A stretch of 64,000 bases of DNA from SABI01 sp963677695 (GTDB lineage: Bacteria; Spirochaetota; Spirochaetia; Sphaerochaetales; Sphaerochaetaceae): positions 186,001 through 250,000 of the forward strand of contig CAXXUJ010000002.1 of NCBI GenBank assembly GCA_963677695.2, read 5' to 3'. Positions within the stretch are counted from its first letter, which is position 1, and every line of letters starts with the position of its first letter. Both the position numbers and the translations under genes were made by a program. Shown in pieces: positions 42,552 to 51,713 of the stretch. The notes under the pieces were generated by a model. That model was not told where the DNA came from, made no database searches, and worked only from the letters and a program-made list of their open reading frames with translations.

Positions 42552-43574
42552 TTATTCTACGACGAACACCCAGCCTTCAGGTCCTTCGATATCTCCGAAC
42601 TGGATACCGCAGAGGGTGTCATAGAGTTTATGGGTCACCGGTCCTGTTTCGGTTTCCGAGTAGAAGACATGGAAATCATCCTTGTACTGTATCCCTCCGA
42701 TCGGAGTGATGACCGCTGCAGTGCCGCAGGCGCCTGCTTCGGTGAAATCATTGAGGCTGGTGATGGGGACATCACGTTCCACAACCTTCAGACCGAGTTC
42801 ATTCTCTGCAATCTCCATCAGTGATCGCTTTGTAATACTTCTCAGGATTGAGGGAGACTTGGGAGTGATGAATTCATTGTCCGCCGTAATACCGAAGAAG
42901 TTGGCTGCGCCGACTTCTTCAATGTTCGTGTGGGTAGCGGGGTCGAGGTAAATACAGTCAGCAAATCCCTGCTCAGCCGCCTGCTGGTGGGGGAGCATCG
43001 ATGCAGCATAATTCCCTCCGACCTTTGCCTGTCCGGTACCATGAGGTGCCGCACGGTCCATGTCAGTCACTGAGAAGTTGACTGGAGTCAGACCGCCCTT
43101 GAAATAGGGACCGACGGGGACGCAGAAGACACTGAAGATATATTTGGGAGCCGGTTTTACTCCGATATTGTGTCCCACTCCGATAATGAACGGACGGATA
43201 TAGAGCGTTGCACCTGTTCCGTAGGGGGGAACCCATTTCTCATTCGCCTTGACAACCTGCATACAGGCATCGATGAACTTTTCTTCGGGGACGTGGGGCA
43301 TGAGGACTCTGTCACAGCTGATATTCATCCTTTCGGAGTTCAGGTCAGGTCTGAACAGACGGATCTTGCCGTCCTTGCCGCGATAGGCTTTCAGTCCCTC
43401 AAAGCATTGCTGTCCGTAATGGAGGGCCGTTGATGCTTCGCTGATATGGAGTGTGTTATCTTCAGTCAGTACGCCGTCATCCCAGGAACCGTTCTCCCAT
43501 ACAGAAAGGTACCGTTTGTCTGTCTTAATGTAATCAAAACCGAGTGTTTCCCAATCAATCAGTGACTGTGCCAT
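42552..43574 (-). CDS. ilvE: Branched-chain amino acid aminotransferase
   Basis: A 340-residue class IV PLP aminotransferase that makes valine, leucine and isoleucine from their 2-oxo acids. It belongs to the larger BCAT group 2 form, with SEASTALHYGQQCFEGLKAYRGKDGKIRLFRP, FSVFCVPVGPYFKGG, GQAKVGGNYAASM (PLP Lys) and EVGAANFFGI. ATG 43574 was chosen because AGAGGAGA lies about 9 bases before it; upstream in-frame codons to 43664 lack one. It appears to be a single gene. Confidence 0.94.
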   Translation of the reverse strand: MAQSLIDWETLGFDYIKTDKRYLSVWENGSWDDGVLTEDNTLHISEASTALHYGQQCFEGLKAYRGKDGKIRLFRPDLNSERMNISCDRVLMPHVPEEKFIDACMQVVKANEKWVPPYGTGATLYIRPFIIGVGHNIGVKPAPKYIFSVFCVPVGPYFKGGLTPVNFSVTDMDRAAPHGTGQAKVGGNYAASMLPHQQAAEQGFADCIYLDPATHTNIEEVGAANFFGITADNEFITPKSPSILRSITKRSLMEIAENELGLKVVERDVPITSLNDFTEAGACGTAAVITPIGGIQYKDDFHVFYSETETGPVTHKLYDTLCGIQFGDIEGPEGWVFVVE

Positions 43575-43779
43575 ACCTAGAATCTCCTCTTGAACCCTTC
43601 GGGGTATTTCGAGATGTTTTCCCGAATTATCAAACAGCATACACCAAAACGCAGATCGGTACAATTATCTTTCCTGTATTAAGCTTTATCTGAGGATTAG
43701 AAAAATTTCTCTTGCTTTTATTCTATAGTCATTCTATGATGTTATCAATTCATAATAAAAAGTTATTAAGGAGACTGAG

Positions 43780-44778
43780 ATGATTAGACCTAATTACGAA
43801 TCTGATGCAGGTAAAAGAAAATTTACCCCTCATGAACAGATGGGAACCATTCCTCACATGCCGTTTGAAGAGTATTCAGAAAAACTGAAGCACTGTATGA
43901 CAATGAAGAGAAAGAATGGAATTCTGGAAGCACGACTCCATACCGATGGAGATTCAATGAGATGGGGTGCTCCCGCACACCAGGGACTCCACTATTTCTT
44001 TGACTGGGCCGGAAGAGACCCGGACAATGAAGTGATCATCCTCGGCGGAACAGGAAAGGATTTCATCAAATCGATGGGAAGACCGGACCCGAAAGATTCC
44101 ACAAAGGATCCTGAAGCAACAGAGTTCAGCTCCAAGGAAGATGAAGCATGGAAGATGTACGAGTACCAGTACTATGATGGCATCAACGATATCGAGGGAC
44201 AGATCTTCGATGTTGAAGTTCCAACCATCGGTGTCTGGAACGGTGCCGCTTTCCATACCGACCTCGTTCTTTACAGTGACATCACCCTCTGTACAGAAGA
44301 TGCATGGACAACAGAGATGCACTTCCGTGTAAACATGGTTCCCGGGGACGGGATTCAGATCGCATGGAGAGAGCTGATGGGTTACAAGAGATTCGCCTAT
44401 GCAGAACTTACCGGTGAGATCATCACAGCACGTAAGGCTCTCGCTCTAGGTATGGTCAATGAGATCTGTGCCGATACAGAAGCAGCATACGACAGAGCAT
44501 GGGAAATCGCCGAGCTCATCATGAGAACAGGTTCCAGAGTCACACGAAGAATCACCACACAGCAGCTTCGCGCTCCCTGGAAAAAACATATCGCTGAAGA
44601 GGCAAGAAATGCTTTCTCAACTGAAATGTTCGTAACAGCTACCGAGCACTCTCCCCATGATAACTACTTCTGGGATTGGGCTCATGAAGAAGCTGAGCTC
44701 GTGATGGAAGCTGAAAAGCAGGGCAAGGTTGTCAGACCGAGAGTCGATGGCGGCCAGTTCGAAGATGAGATAAAATAA
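43780..44778 (+). CDS. Crotonase-fold protein resembling 6-oxocamphor hydrolase
   Basis: A 332-residue enoyl-CoA hydratase/isomerase superfamily protein. It lacks the usual GGG turn of CoA-type crotonases (WNGAAFHTDLVLYSD instead). It matches 6-oxocamphor hydrolase, from memory of that family, at PAHQGLHYFFDWAGRDPDNEVIILGGTG and EMHFRVNMVPGDGIQ. The three catalytic residues align: His67, His181 and Asp190, with the same spacing of nine between the last two. Those enzymes split carbon-carbon bonds of beta-diketones without CoA. About 45 extra residues (100-145) are inserted. AAGGAG precedes the ATG. The LysR gene follows downstream. Confidence 0.82.
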   Translation: MIRPNYESDAGKRKFTPHEQMGTIPHMPFEEYSEKLKHCMTMKRKNGILEARLHTDGDSMRWGAPAHQGLHYFFDWAGRDPDNEVIILGGTGKDFIKSMGRPDPKDSTKDPEATEFSSKEDEAWKMYEYQYYDGINDIEGQIFDVEVPTIGVWNGAAFHTDLVLYSDITLCTEDAWTTEMHFRVNMVPGDGIQIAWRELMGYKRFAYAELTGEIITARKALALGMVNEICADTEAAYDRAWEIAELIMRTGSRVTRRITTQQLRAPWKKHIAEEARNAFSTEMFVTATEHSPHDNYFWDWAHEEAELVMEAEKQGKVVRPRVDGGQFEDEIK

Positions 44779-45215
44779 GACTCTCGTCTGAGAAAATAGT
44801 TTCTACCATACCTGCGCCGGTGAACAGGGGGGGGACAGAACCTCTCACTGAGCGCAGGATATTCACTCATTCCGCTCATAGGGGTCTGAGAAGTGCAGTC
44901 ATGTTGTTCGTTGTGTTCTGCCGGTCATCCTATCTGTAGAGAAGTAAGGGAATGTCCCCTCGTTCCTTCTCTCAGAAGAGGCTGGCGGAGTTTTCATCTT
45001 TGTTCTTAGCATATTCTCACTGCCTCCGATAGCGAGTCGCCTGTGTGTGGAATACTTCGGCCCAGCAGCTGTACCCGGAAAGAAGGGACAAGGAACGGCT
45101 GTCCCTTTCAGCTTTCCTGATACAAAATAGGCATGTTTTCAACTATGAAAGGGCTTGATTGAGAATGCTATACTGGTTAATAGTGAACAGGTACAATCCT
45201 GGACGGGGGAACTGA
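44779..45215. other. 437-base intergenic region before the LysR gene
   Basis: No gene or RNA was recognised. A hairpin of AAGGGACA (45083) with TGTCCCTT (45100) is present without a long T-run. The right end carries the LysR promoter. Confidence 0.5.
45166..45174 (+). promoter_or_regulatory. Extended -10 element before the LysR gene
   Basis: TGC TATACT, about 41 bases before the GTG start. No strong -35 is seen. Confidence 0.4.
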
Positions 45216-46106
45216 GTGAAGATTTCACAGATTCAATGTTTTATAGAAGCCGCTGAGTGCCTGAATTTTACCAAAGCCGCTGAGAAGATGAATATCTCGC
45301 AGCCGGCATTGAGCAAACAGATATCAGCGCTTGAGAAGGAATTGAACATTGAACTGTTCCTGAGGGTGAAGAAACGGGTGTTCCTGTCAGAACCTGGAAA
45401 GATCTACCTTGAAGGATTGAAAAAACTCTCTTCCAGTTACTCTCACCTGATTGCTGAAGTGAACAGGGCCAATGAAGTTGCGACGAAAACGCTCACCATC
45501 GGTTATCTTGAGGACCGAAGTATAAGCCCCGCCTGTTCCGAAGCGATCTCTATCCTGAGTGAGAAATATCCCGATATCTCGGTACGGGTAGAGCCTTACA
45601 AGCTGAACCAGCTGCTTCATATGCTCGAGGATGAGAAGGTCGATATCGGTTTTACTCTTGAGTTCGATATTGATAACTATCCGACCATAGCCTATAAGGT
45701 GATTGAGAAAACACAGAATTACCTTGCCATTCCCGTCGACCATCCCAAAGCGCACCAGGAGTCGCTCAGTCTTGCCGATTTTTCTGACGAGGTGTATGTG
45801 ACCCTCTCTCCGGATGAAAGTCACGATGTGGTGGAACGTCTTACCGAGTCGTGTCAGGAAGCGGGATTCACTCCGAATCTGAAATTCGCACCAAGTCTTA
45901 GGATGCTCGCCCTATGGGTTGAAGCGGGACTCGGTATATCTGCTCTCGACAAGGGGTGCTTTCTCTATCACAATCCCCGATTCAAGTTCCTGTCGGTCCC
46001 TGAGATTCATACGATGAACTCGCTCATTGCATGGAACAGGGAACACCTATCCGATTTGAGCAGTGCGTTCCTCAATATTCTCCTTTCGCTGAGTACAACA
46101 GAATAG
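45216..46106 (+). CDS. LysR family transcriptional regulator
   Basis: A 296-residue regulator. The winged helix-turn-helix is at residues 1-60 (FIEAAECLNFTKAAEKMNISQPALSKQISALEKELNIELFLR), followed by a type 2 periplasmic-binding-like effector domain from about 90. GTG start with GGGGGA as ribosome binding site. It lies downstream of the crotonase-like gene on the same strand, but with its own promoter and a 437-base gap, so a regulatory link is only a guess. Confidence 0.9.
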   Translation: MKISQIQCFIEAAECLNFTKAAEKMNISQPALSKQISALEKELNIELFLRVKKRVFLSEPGKIYLEGLKKLSSSYSHLIAEVNRANEVATKTLTIGYLEDRSISPACSEAISILSEKYPDISVRVEPYKLNQLLHMLEDEKVDIGFTLEFDIDNYPTIAYKVIEKTQNYLAIPVDHPKAHQESLSLADFSDEVYVTLSPDESHDVVERLTESCQEAGFTPNLKFAPSLRMLALWVEAGLGISALDKGCFLYHNPRFKFLSVPEIHTMNSLIAWNREHLSDLSSAFLNILLSLSTTE

Positions 46107-46138
46107 GGAAGAGAGGAAACACTGATCATACTCTTGAA

Positions 46139-47017
46139 TCAACTGCTAACCGTGAGTCTTTTTTCGAAGAAATACTGCGCATAGGGATTGTCATTATAGC
46201 GATCTATCATCGCGTATCCGTACTTCTTATAGAGTCCGATGGCCTCTTCCAGTGATTCATTGGTATCGAGACGGATCGTGTCGTATCCGGTGCGCGAAAC
46301 TTCCTTTTCCAGCCATAGGAGGATCTTCGATGCGATTCCCCTTCGTCTGTAATTCGGATCTATCCACACCTTCTTCACTTCAGCAAAATCGTCAAAGAAT
46401 CGTAGTGCTCCGCACCCGACCGGTTTCCCAAACAGCAGGACAATGCAGAAGATACCCTGAGGCGAATCATACTCCCCCTCATGGGCATCGGCGGAGGGAT
46501 CGAAGGTGGTGTCGAACCGTACCGACAGGTCAGCATAGTAGGCTTTCAGCATTGCCTGAGCTCTCGGGTCATCCCCCTTCACCTGAATCAGCTCGATCGA
46601 TACCGATTCCATGATGCGTGTGATGGTATCCATCGATTCTACCAGGGAGCTTTTCATATGCTGTGGAATTCTGCTGAGTGTGGTATCTGCCTGCTGATCA
46701 CTGAGGCGGTGGAGAGTCTTCAGTTCCTCTAATCCTTTCTCCCCCAGGATGGCTATCCGTGAACGACCGTCAGATGGGTGTTTCTGAATAGTGATCAGCG
46801 ATTCCTTCTCCAGTTTCCTCAGGAGTCTTGAGAGATAACCTGAATCGATTCCCATTCGCTCCCTCAACGTCTTGAGGTCTTCACCTTCTTCTCCGATTTC
46901 GAAGAGGAGGCGGGAGGCTGCAAGGGGACGTGGACGACCGAGGTAGTTCTTGTCAAAGACTCCGAGGGTACGGGTCACACTGCGGTTGAATGCTCTCATG
47001 GTTTCTATATCACTCAT
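46139..47017 (-). CDS. MarR-GNAT fusion protein
   Basis: A 292-residue two-domain protein. Residues 1-140 form a MarR-type winged helix (LKTLRERMGIDSGYLSRLLRKLEKESLI, then HPSDGRSRIAILGEKG). Residues about 150-292 form an N-acetyltransferase: GCGALRFFDDFAEVKKVWIDPNYRRRGIASKILLWLE holds the acetyl-CoA loop RRRGIA. The fusion is a known family; the ligand is not established. The gene is controlled by a promoter that overlaps a 14-base palindrome, which suggests autoregulation. It appears to be translated from a leaderless message (no ribosome binding site). Confidence 0.88.
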   Translation of the reverse strand: MSDIETMRAFNRSVTRTLGVFDKNYLGRPRPLAASRLLFEIGEEGEDLKTLRERMGIDSGYLSRLLRKLEKESLITIQKHPSDGRSRIAILGEKGLEELKTLHRLSDQQADTTLSRIPQHMKSSLVESMDTITRIMESVSIELIQVKGDDPRAQAMLKAYYADLSVRFDTTFDPSADAHEGEYDSPQGIFCIVLLFGKPVGCGALRFFDDFAEVKKVWIDPNYRRRGIASKILLWLEKEVSRTGYDTIRLDTNESLEEAIGLYKKYGYAMIDRYNDNPYAQYFFEKRLTVSS

Positions 47018-47022
47018 AATAC

Positions 47023-47036
47023 CTGACTTTAGTCAG
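47023..47036. promoter_or_regulatory. MarR-type palindrome before the MarR-GNAT gene
   Basis: CTGACT, TT, AGTCAG, 6 bases before the start codon and overlapping the -10 box; likely self-operator. Confidence 0.6.
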
Positions 47037-47054
47037 ATAATATGAAGAAGTCAA
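47026..47054 (-). promoter_or_regulatory. Promoter of the MarR-GNAT gene
   Basis: On the minus strand TTGACT, a 17-base spacer and TAAAGT, ending 8 bases before ATG 47017. Confidence 0.5.
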
Positions 47055-47089
47055 GAGAGAACATGAGATTTTGAGAGTGATTCAAGGAA

Positions 47090-48016
47090 TCAGGAGTGGG
47101 AAGTTATCCACGAAGCGATATCCTTCAGTACCTCATCTGTTACCTTCTGCGGGATGTTGTACTCCTTGCGTGCCTTCTTGATTTTACCGAACCGGGAGGG
47201 CATGAAGAGGTGGTTGAGTCCCTCATAGAGTTTCATGGTTACTTCAGGCTTCGCTTCGCAGAGCTTCTGATACAGGGCGAAATCCTTTTCTGCTGACACC
47301 TGGAAATCTTCCTTTCCCTGAAGGATGAGAAGAGGTGTTTCACAGCTTCTCAGATAGCCTTCTGCAGGATGGTTTTCCATCTCCTTGAAATACCATGCAT
47401 AGGTCTTTCCCAGAATCTTCGTCTTCTTCGCTTCCTCCTCAGACAGCTCAGGTACGGTGTTGAATTTCTTTTGGAATTTCGCTATCTGTTTTGAGGCGAT
47501 AAACCTGAGAGGTTTTCCCAGCTCTTCAAGCAGCGTCATGTTCTGATCGATCATGATCTCACGCAGGGTGCGCGGGGAGCCGGCAAGGATGATGATACCT
47601 GCGAAATTCCCTCTATCGGCGATCCGGGGGGCGAGCATTCCCCCGAGGGAGTGACCGAGAAGGAATATCTTCTCAGCATCTATCCTTACATCATCCCTGA
47701 GCATTTCTGCTGCAAGCAGCGCATCCTCGATCGTCTCTTCTTTCACTGTGATCTCTTCGGGATGAGTCTTGATCATCTGCTTTCCGTAGATCTTCGTCCT
47801 CTTGTCATAACGGATTGCCGCTACGCCGTTTTTCGCAAGATATTCTGCAATATCTTTGAACGGTGTATTTGCTCCTACCGTCTCATCCCTGTCGAGCGGA
47901 CCTGATCCGTGGACGAGAACAACGGCAGGGGAGGGTGAAGGGCTATTCTCAGGCAGGATCAGGATCCCCTCAAGAGGATATGGAGTCTCTTTTCCTACTA
48001 ATATTTTTTCTTCCAT
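47090..48016 (-). CDS. Alpha/beta hydrolase
   Basis: A 308-residue hydrolase with VVLVHGSGPLDRDET near residue 33, LGHSLGGMLAPRI near 122 (nucleophile Ser) and NHLF for the catalytic His. PLLILQGKEDFQV gives the acid. It resembles the esterase/peptidase-like group of Thermotoga EstD. No signal peptide if ATG 48016 is used; it was chosen for GAGGTG just upstream. Other in-frame start at 48043 is less likely. Substrate unknown. Confidence 0.85.
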   Translation of the reverse strand: MEEKILVGKETPYPLEGILILPENSPSPSPAVVLVHGSGPLDRDETVGANTPFKDIAEYLAKNGVAAIRYDKRTKIYGKQMIKTHPEEITVKEETIEDALLAAEMLRDDVRIDAEKIFLLGHSLGGMLAPRIADRGNFAGIIILAGSPRTLREIMIDQNMTLLEELGKPLRFIASKQIAKFQKKFNTVPELSEEEAKKTKILGKTYAWYFKEMENHPAEGYLRSCETPLLILQGKEDFQVSAEKDFALYQKLCEAKPEVTMKLYEGLNHLFMPSRFGKIKKARKEYNIPQKVTDEVLKDIASWITSHS

Positions 48017-48212
48017 GCATGCACCTCGCTTCCTATCATACATCGTTGACGGAAAAATGGAATATGTGAAACGGTAAAGAATGGATGATGCAGTGTGCGG
48101 CAGTACTCATTCGGTGTCGTAACATGAAAAATACAGCGGTTCATGCTTGACCGGGGGAAATGCGGCGCTCTATGATTCTCTTAAGGGTATTAAGCAGATG
48201 GGGGTAAGGTAC

Positions 48213-49184
48213 ATGAAATATTCTATACTTGGTACGACGGGGATGGAGGTATCGAATCTCTGCTTCGGGACAATGTCTTTCGGCGGGAGAGCCGATAAGG
48301 ATATGAGCAGGGCGATGTATCAGTCGTGCAGGGATGCGGGGATCAATTTCTTCGACTGCGCGAATGTCTACCAGAAGGGAGTTGCCGAGGAGTACCTCGG
48401 TGAGTTTATAGCTGGTGAGCGTCAGGAGCTTGTCATCACGACCAAAGGGTACGGTTCGATGAAGTCAGATGGCAGCGGGGCAGGGTGTTCGAGAAAGCAT
48501 CTCCTTACTTCATTGGAAGATAGCCTGAAAAGGCTGAAAACCGATTATGTCGATATCTATTTCGTTCACCATTTCGATCCTAAGGTCTCCATGGAGGAGC
48601 TTATCTCCACTCTCGATCATATCGTGAAAAGCGGGAAGGCGTTGTCGGTGGGACTCAGCAACTTCGCTGCATGGCAGGTTCAGAAGATGGTCTCCCTTGC
48701 TCAGCTCCATTCCTATCTTCCCGTTCAGTGCCTTCAGCCGATGTACAATATCGCGCAGCGTCAGGCAGAGGTTGAGCTTCTCCCCATGGCACTCGAAGAG
48801 AAGATCGGTGTGATCACCTACTCGCCTCTCGGGGGAGGTCTGCTATCAGGCCGGTACGGGAAGGGGAAGAAGCCCGAGAAAGGGCGTCTCGTGGAGAATG
48901 CGAGTTATATTGAACGGTACCGGGGTGAATTCTATGAGCAGGTGGCTACTTCCTTTGCTGATTATGCGGCTTCACGGGATCTCAATCCCGTATCGCTCGC
49001 ACTTGCCTGGGTAGCTTCCCATCCTGCGGTGACTGCCCCTATCATCGGAGCGGCGAATCTTGATCAGCTGAAAGACTCACTGGCCTCTGTCGATATCACG
49101 ATAGATGAACAGATGGCAGCGGATATCGATGCCATATCACCTCCGCCCCCTCTGGCAACCGACAGGAGCGAGGAGGCCCGTTAG
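48213..49184 (+). CDS. Aldo/keto reductase
   Basis: A 323-residue NADPH-dependent oxidoreductase of the AKR family. LGTTGMEVSNLCFGTMSFGG is the usual start. FDCANVYQKGVAEEYLGE carries Asp and Tyr of the catalytic tetrad, VITTKGYGSM the Lys, and DIYFVHHFD the His. PLGGGLLSGRYGKG and the C-terminal PIIGAANLDQLKDSL bind cofactor. ATG 48213 follows GGGGTAAGGT; the frame is open to 48147. It overlaps the convergent response regulator gene by 4 bases. Substrate unknown. Confidence 0.9.
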   Translation: MKYSILGTTGMEVSNLCFGTMSFGGRADKDMSRAMYQSCRDAGINFFDCANVYQKGVAEEYLGEFIAGERQELVITTKGYGSMKSDGSGAGCSRKHLLTSLEDSLKRLKTDYVDIYFVHHFDPKVSMEELISTLDHIVKSGKALSVGLSNFAAWQVQKMVSLAQLHSYLPVQCLQPMYNIAQRQAEVELLPMALEEKIGVITYSPLGGGLLSGRYGKGKKPEKGRLVENASYIERYRGEFYEQVATSFADYAASRDLNPVSLALAWVASHPAVTAPIIGAANLDQLKDSLASVDITIDEQMAADIDAISPPPPLATDRSEEAR

Positions 49185-49825
49185 AGGTCCTCTCTTGCCC
49201 ATTCGAATGCTGCCTGCTGCAGCTCTGTGATACTCACGCACCTCATCTTCTTTTTGATGTTCTCTATATGGGAGGAGACGGTGCTTGAGGAGATCTTCAT
49301 CTTCTGTGATATCTTCTTGTTGGAAAGGCCCTTCGCTATGAGTGAAAAGAGGACCATCTCCCTGTTTGTCAGAATCGACTCAGGGTCGTTGTCTTCGGGT
49401 GAGGGAGTGACAGGCCCGTCAAGGAGGGCCTGTGAGATCCTGGGAGAGAGATAGACCGATCCCTTGGAGACGGTCTGGATTGCAGTGAGAAGGCATTGGG
49501 TTGTTTCAGTCTTTGGAAGGTATCCCTTCGCTCCGAGCTGTATCGCTCTTCGTACGATCGATACATTCTCATAGAGAGAGAGAATGAGGACAGGCATCTT
49601 CTCTACGAGTTCCTTGTGGCTTTCAAGGAACTCAAGTCCGCTCCTCCTTCCTCCCATGCTGATATCGAGTATGAGTACATCAGGGATTTCCTTCTCAAGG
49701 AAAACCTCGAGTTCTTCGGTTCCGTCAACCTCTCCGATGATGGAGAATTCGGGATTGCTTTCCCCGAGCATACGTATCCCTTCCCTGATTAGCTGGTGGT
49801 CGTCTGCAATTACTACTCGAATCAT
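49181..49825 (-). CDS. NarL/FixJ-type response regulator
   Basis: A 214-residue two-component regulator. The receiver domain has Asp8-Asp9, phosphoacceptor Asp54 (VLILDIS) and Lys105 in GAKGYLPKTE. The LuxR-type helix-turn-helix at about 150-210 reads LTNREMVLFSLIAKGLSNKKISQKMKISSSTVSSHIENIKKK. It is the partner of the sensor kinase whose gene overlaps its start by 4 bases. Target genes are unknown; the flanking yko operon is the only local candidate and is already under riboswitch control. Confidence 0.93.
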   Translation of the reverse strand: MIRVVIADDHQLIREGIRMLGESNPEFSIIGEVDGTEELEVFLEKEIPDVLILDISMGGRRSGLEFLESHKELVEKMPVLILSLYENVSIVRRAIQLGAKGYLPKTETTQCLLTAIQTVSKGSVYLSPRISQALLDGPVTPSPEDNDPESILTNREMVLFSLIAKGLSNKKISQKMKISSSTVSSHIENIKKKMRCVSITELQQAAFEWAREDL

Positions 49826-51654
49826 ATTAACTCCTCTGGTACTTCAGCGCGGATATGGAAGGTGTTATCATTCCCCGGACCTGCTGAGAGTGTACCGCCT
49901 AAGGCTTCAATGCGGTACCGCATGATATCTATACCGTGATCTTTCTTGAAAAGCGAATGGAACGGGAGCGTTTCCGCCCCGTCGTTTATGATATGGAGAT
50001 GATAGCGGCCCCTTCTGCTGTAAAGCCGTATAGCGATGTAGGTGGGAGAGGAATGAACCACAGCATTGGTAATCCCCTCTCGGGTGACCAGATAGATCTG
50101 CTCGGCAGCGGTCGTCCACTCCTGAATACCCTCGCAGTCAAGTTTTGTTGTGATCTCTATCTGATGGAGACGTGCGTTCTTTTCTGCCATCTGTTCTATC
50201 GCAGCGGCAAGACCGATGGTATCAAGACGGGCAGGTCCGAGACCATTTATGATATCTCTCAGCTCGCTGTTGATCTCCGAAGCTGTCTCCTTCAGCATCT
50301 TCAGATCGTCACCTTCAGCATGTCCCCGCCTCCACAGGCTCTCACCAACATACTCCATTCCTACGGTGAGCTGGGCGAGCCGGTCATGGAGGTCATTGCG
50401 TATCTGATTTCTTGTCTCATCTGAAGCCGTGATGATCTGACTCTTCGCCAGTTCCACCTGTTTCCGGTCTTCCAGTACTGTCTGGACAAGGAGAAGGCAG
50501 TAGCCTATTGCATAGATGAAGGCCGCATCGGGGAGAAGTTCTACATCATAGCGTCCATTAAGCACCGCGAGTGAATCATGAAAGAGTCCGTAGAGGACAG
50601 CAAGCTGGATGAGCAGACGGAGAAGAACCCAGATAAAATCAAGATGGGTCTGATTGGTGAAAATAAGATGGTACTGCATAATGATGGCGTAGAGCAGGTA
50701 GCAGATCATGGGTATGAGAAAGACAAGGGAGATATAGTAGCCGATATGGAAAGGGATGACCATTGTCAGTATTCCAAGGAAGGCAAAGATGAAGACAATT
50801 CCCTTGATGACAGGCATGCGGCGGTTTCCGAACAGATCCGATGCCAGAGAGCGAATAATGAATCCCGCTCCCAGAAAATAGGTGCTGATCCCTATTTTCT
50901 TCAGAAGAACATAATCGATATGGGGGAAGATCAGGTAGATGCTGAAGGCTCCTCTCGTAAGGTTCCCCAGAGCTATGAAGAACACTGCAGCAGCAAAGAA
51001 AAAGAGATGGTACTCTCTCATCTGCGATGCGAAAAAAGCGATATAGAAGGTGATGAAAATCATAATCGCACCCTGGAATATCTCTATCATCAGGTTCCTG
51101 TCATTTCTTTCAGCGATGAGAGGGGAGGAGGCAATGAGGACCTGTTCCCAGAGGCCCGCCCTCGGGTGGACGAAATTGCTTACTCTGTACTCGATCAGAT
51201 TCTCACCTCCTTGAGCTGAGAACCTGTACACGTCTGAGCGTGCTGTCGGGACTGCCGAGGCTGCTGACTCACCGTATATTCCCTGTGTCCCGATCAGCTG
51301 ACCGTTTACGAATACCTGCCCGCTTGTTCCTATATTGTGGGTGAAGAGCTCGAATTCCTTCCCTGCATAATTGTCGGGAACCATGAGCGTCATACTATAG
51401 GTGCCGAATCCGTGTGCCCATGCTACCGCAGGAACTTCCTGTAATGTCGTCTGACCGTCACGGAAGAGCTGCCACTCTCCATTGAGACTGTAGATGAATG
51501 ATTCGTCTGTTTCAGGGAACACCCCGGTTCCGTCTTCTACCTCGATGATGTGACGTACTTCAGGAACTGCGCGGATACCGATGAGAACCATCAGGACAAT
51601 GGTGAAACATGAGAGGATGGCTACTTTTAGATCAGATTTCATCTGCAGTACCAT
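49822..51654 (-). CDS. Membrane sensor histidine kinase (7TMR-type, HisKA_3)
   Basis: A 610-residue sensor. After a signal anchor (VAILSCFTIVLMVLIG) comes a periplasmic beta domain (SLNGEWQLFRDGQ; VFVNGQLIGTQGIYG) like the galactose-binding folds of 7TMR-DISM sensors. Seven membrane segments follow at about 195-395, then a HisKA_3 motif (NQIRNDLHDRLAQLTVGM) with the phospho-His and an ATPase domain (EGITNAVVHSS, KDHGIDIMRYRIEALGG). It autophosphorylates and passes the group to the response regulator. The signal may be a carbohydrate or other ligand. Confidence 0.9.
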   Translation of the reverse strand: MVLQMKSDLKVAILSCFTIVLMVLIGIRAVPEVRHIIEVEDGTGVFPETDESFIYSLNGEWQLFRDGQTTLQEVPAVAWAHGFGTYSMTLMVPDNYAGKEFELFTHNIGTSGQVFVNGQLIGTQGIYGESAASAVPTARSDVYRFSAQGGENLIEYRVSNFVHPRAGLWEQVLIASSPLIAERNDRNLMIEIFQGAIMIFITFYIAFFASQMREYHLFFFAAAVFFIALGNLTRGAFSIYLIFPHIDYVLLKKIGISTYFLGAGFIIRSLASDLFGNRRMPVIKGIVFIFAFLGILTMVIPFHIGYYISLVFLIPMICYLLYAIIMQYHLIFTNQTHLDFIWVLLRLLIQLAVLYGLFHDSLAVLNGRYDVELLPDAAFIYAIGYCLLLVQTVLEDRKQVELAKSQIITASDETRNQIRNDLHDRLAQLTVGMEYVGESLWRRGHAEGDDLKMLKETASEINSELRDIINGLGPARLDTIGLAAAIEQMAEKNARLHQIEITTKLDCEGIQEWTTAAEQIYLVTREGITNAVVHSSPTYIAIRLYSRRGRYHLHIINDGAETLPFHSLFKKDHGIDIMRYRIEALGGTLSAGPGNDNTFHIRAEVPEELI

Positions 51655-51713
51655 AGGTTCTTCATCCTTTTAACCGGTATGGTACCCCATTTCGCTAGAT
51701 TTTTCTAGGGAAA

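Noticed and set aside
45083..45107. Hairpin before the LysR gene as a riboswitch or terminator
   Set aside because: A simple 8-bp stem without a T-run or conserved motif, upstream of the likely promoter.
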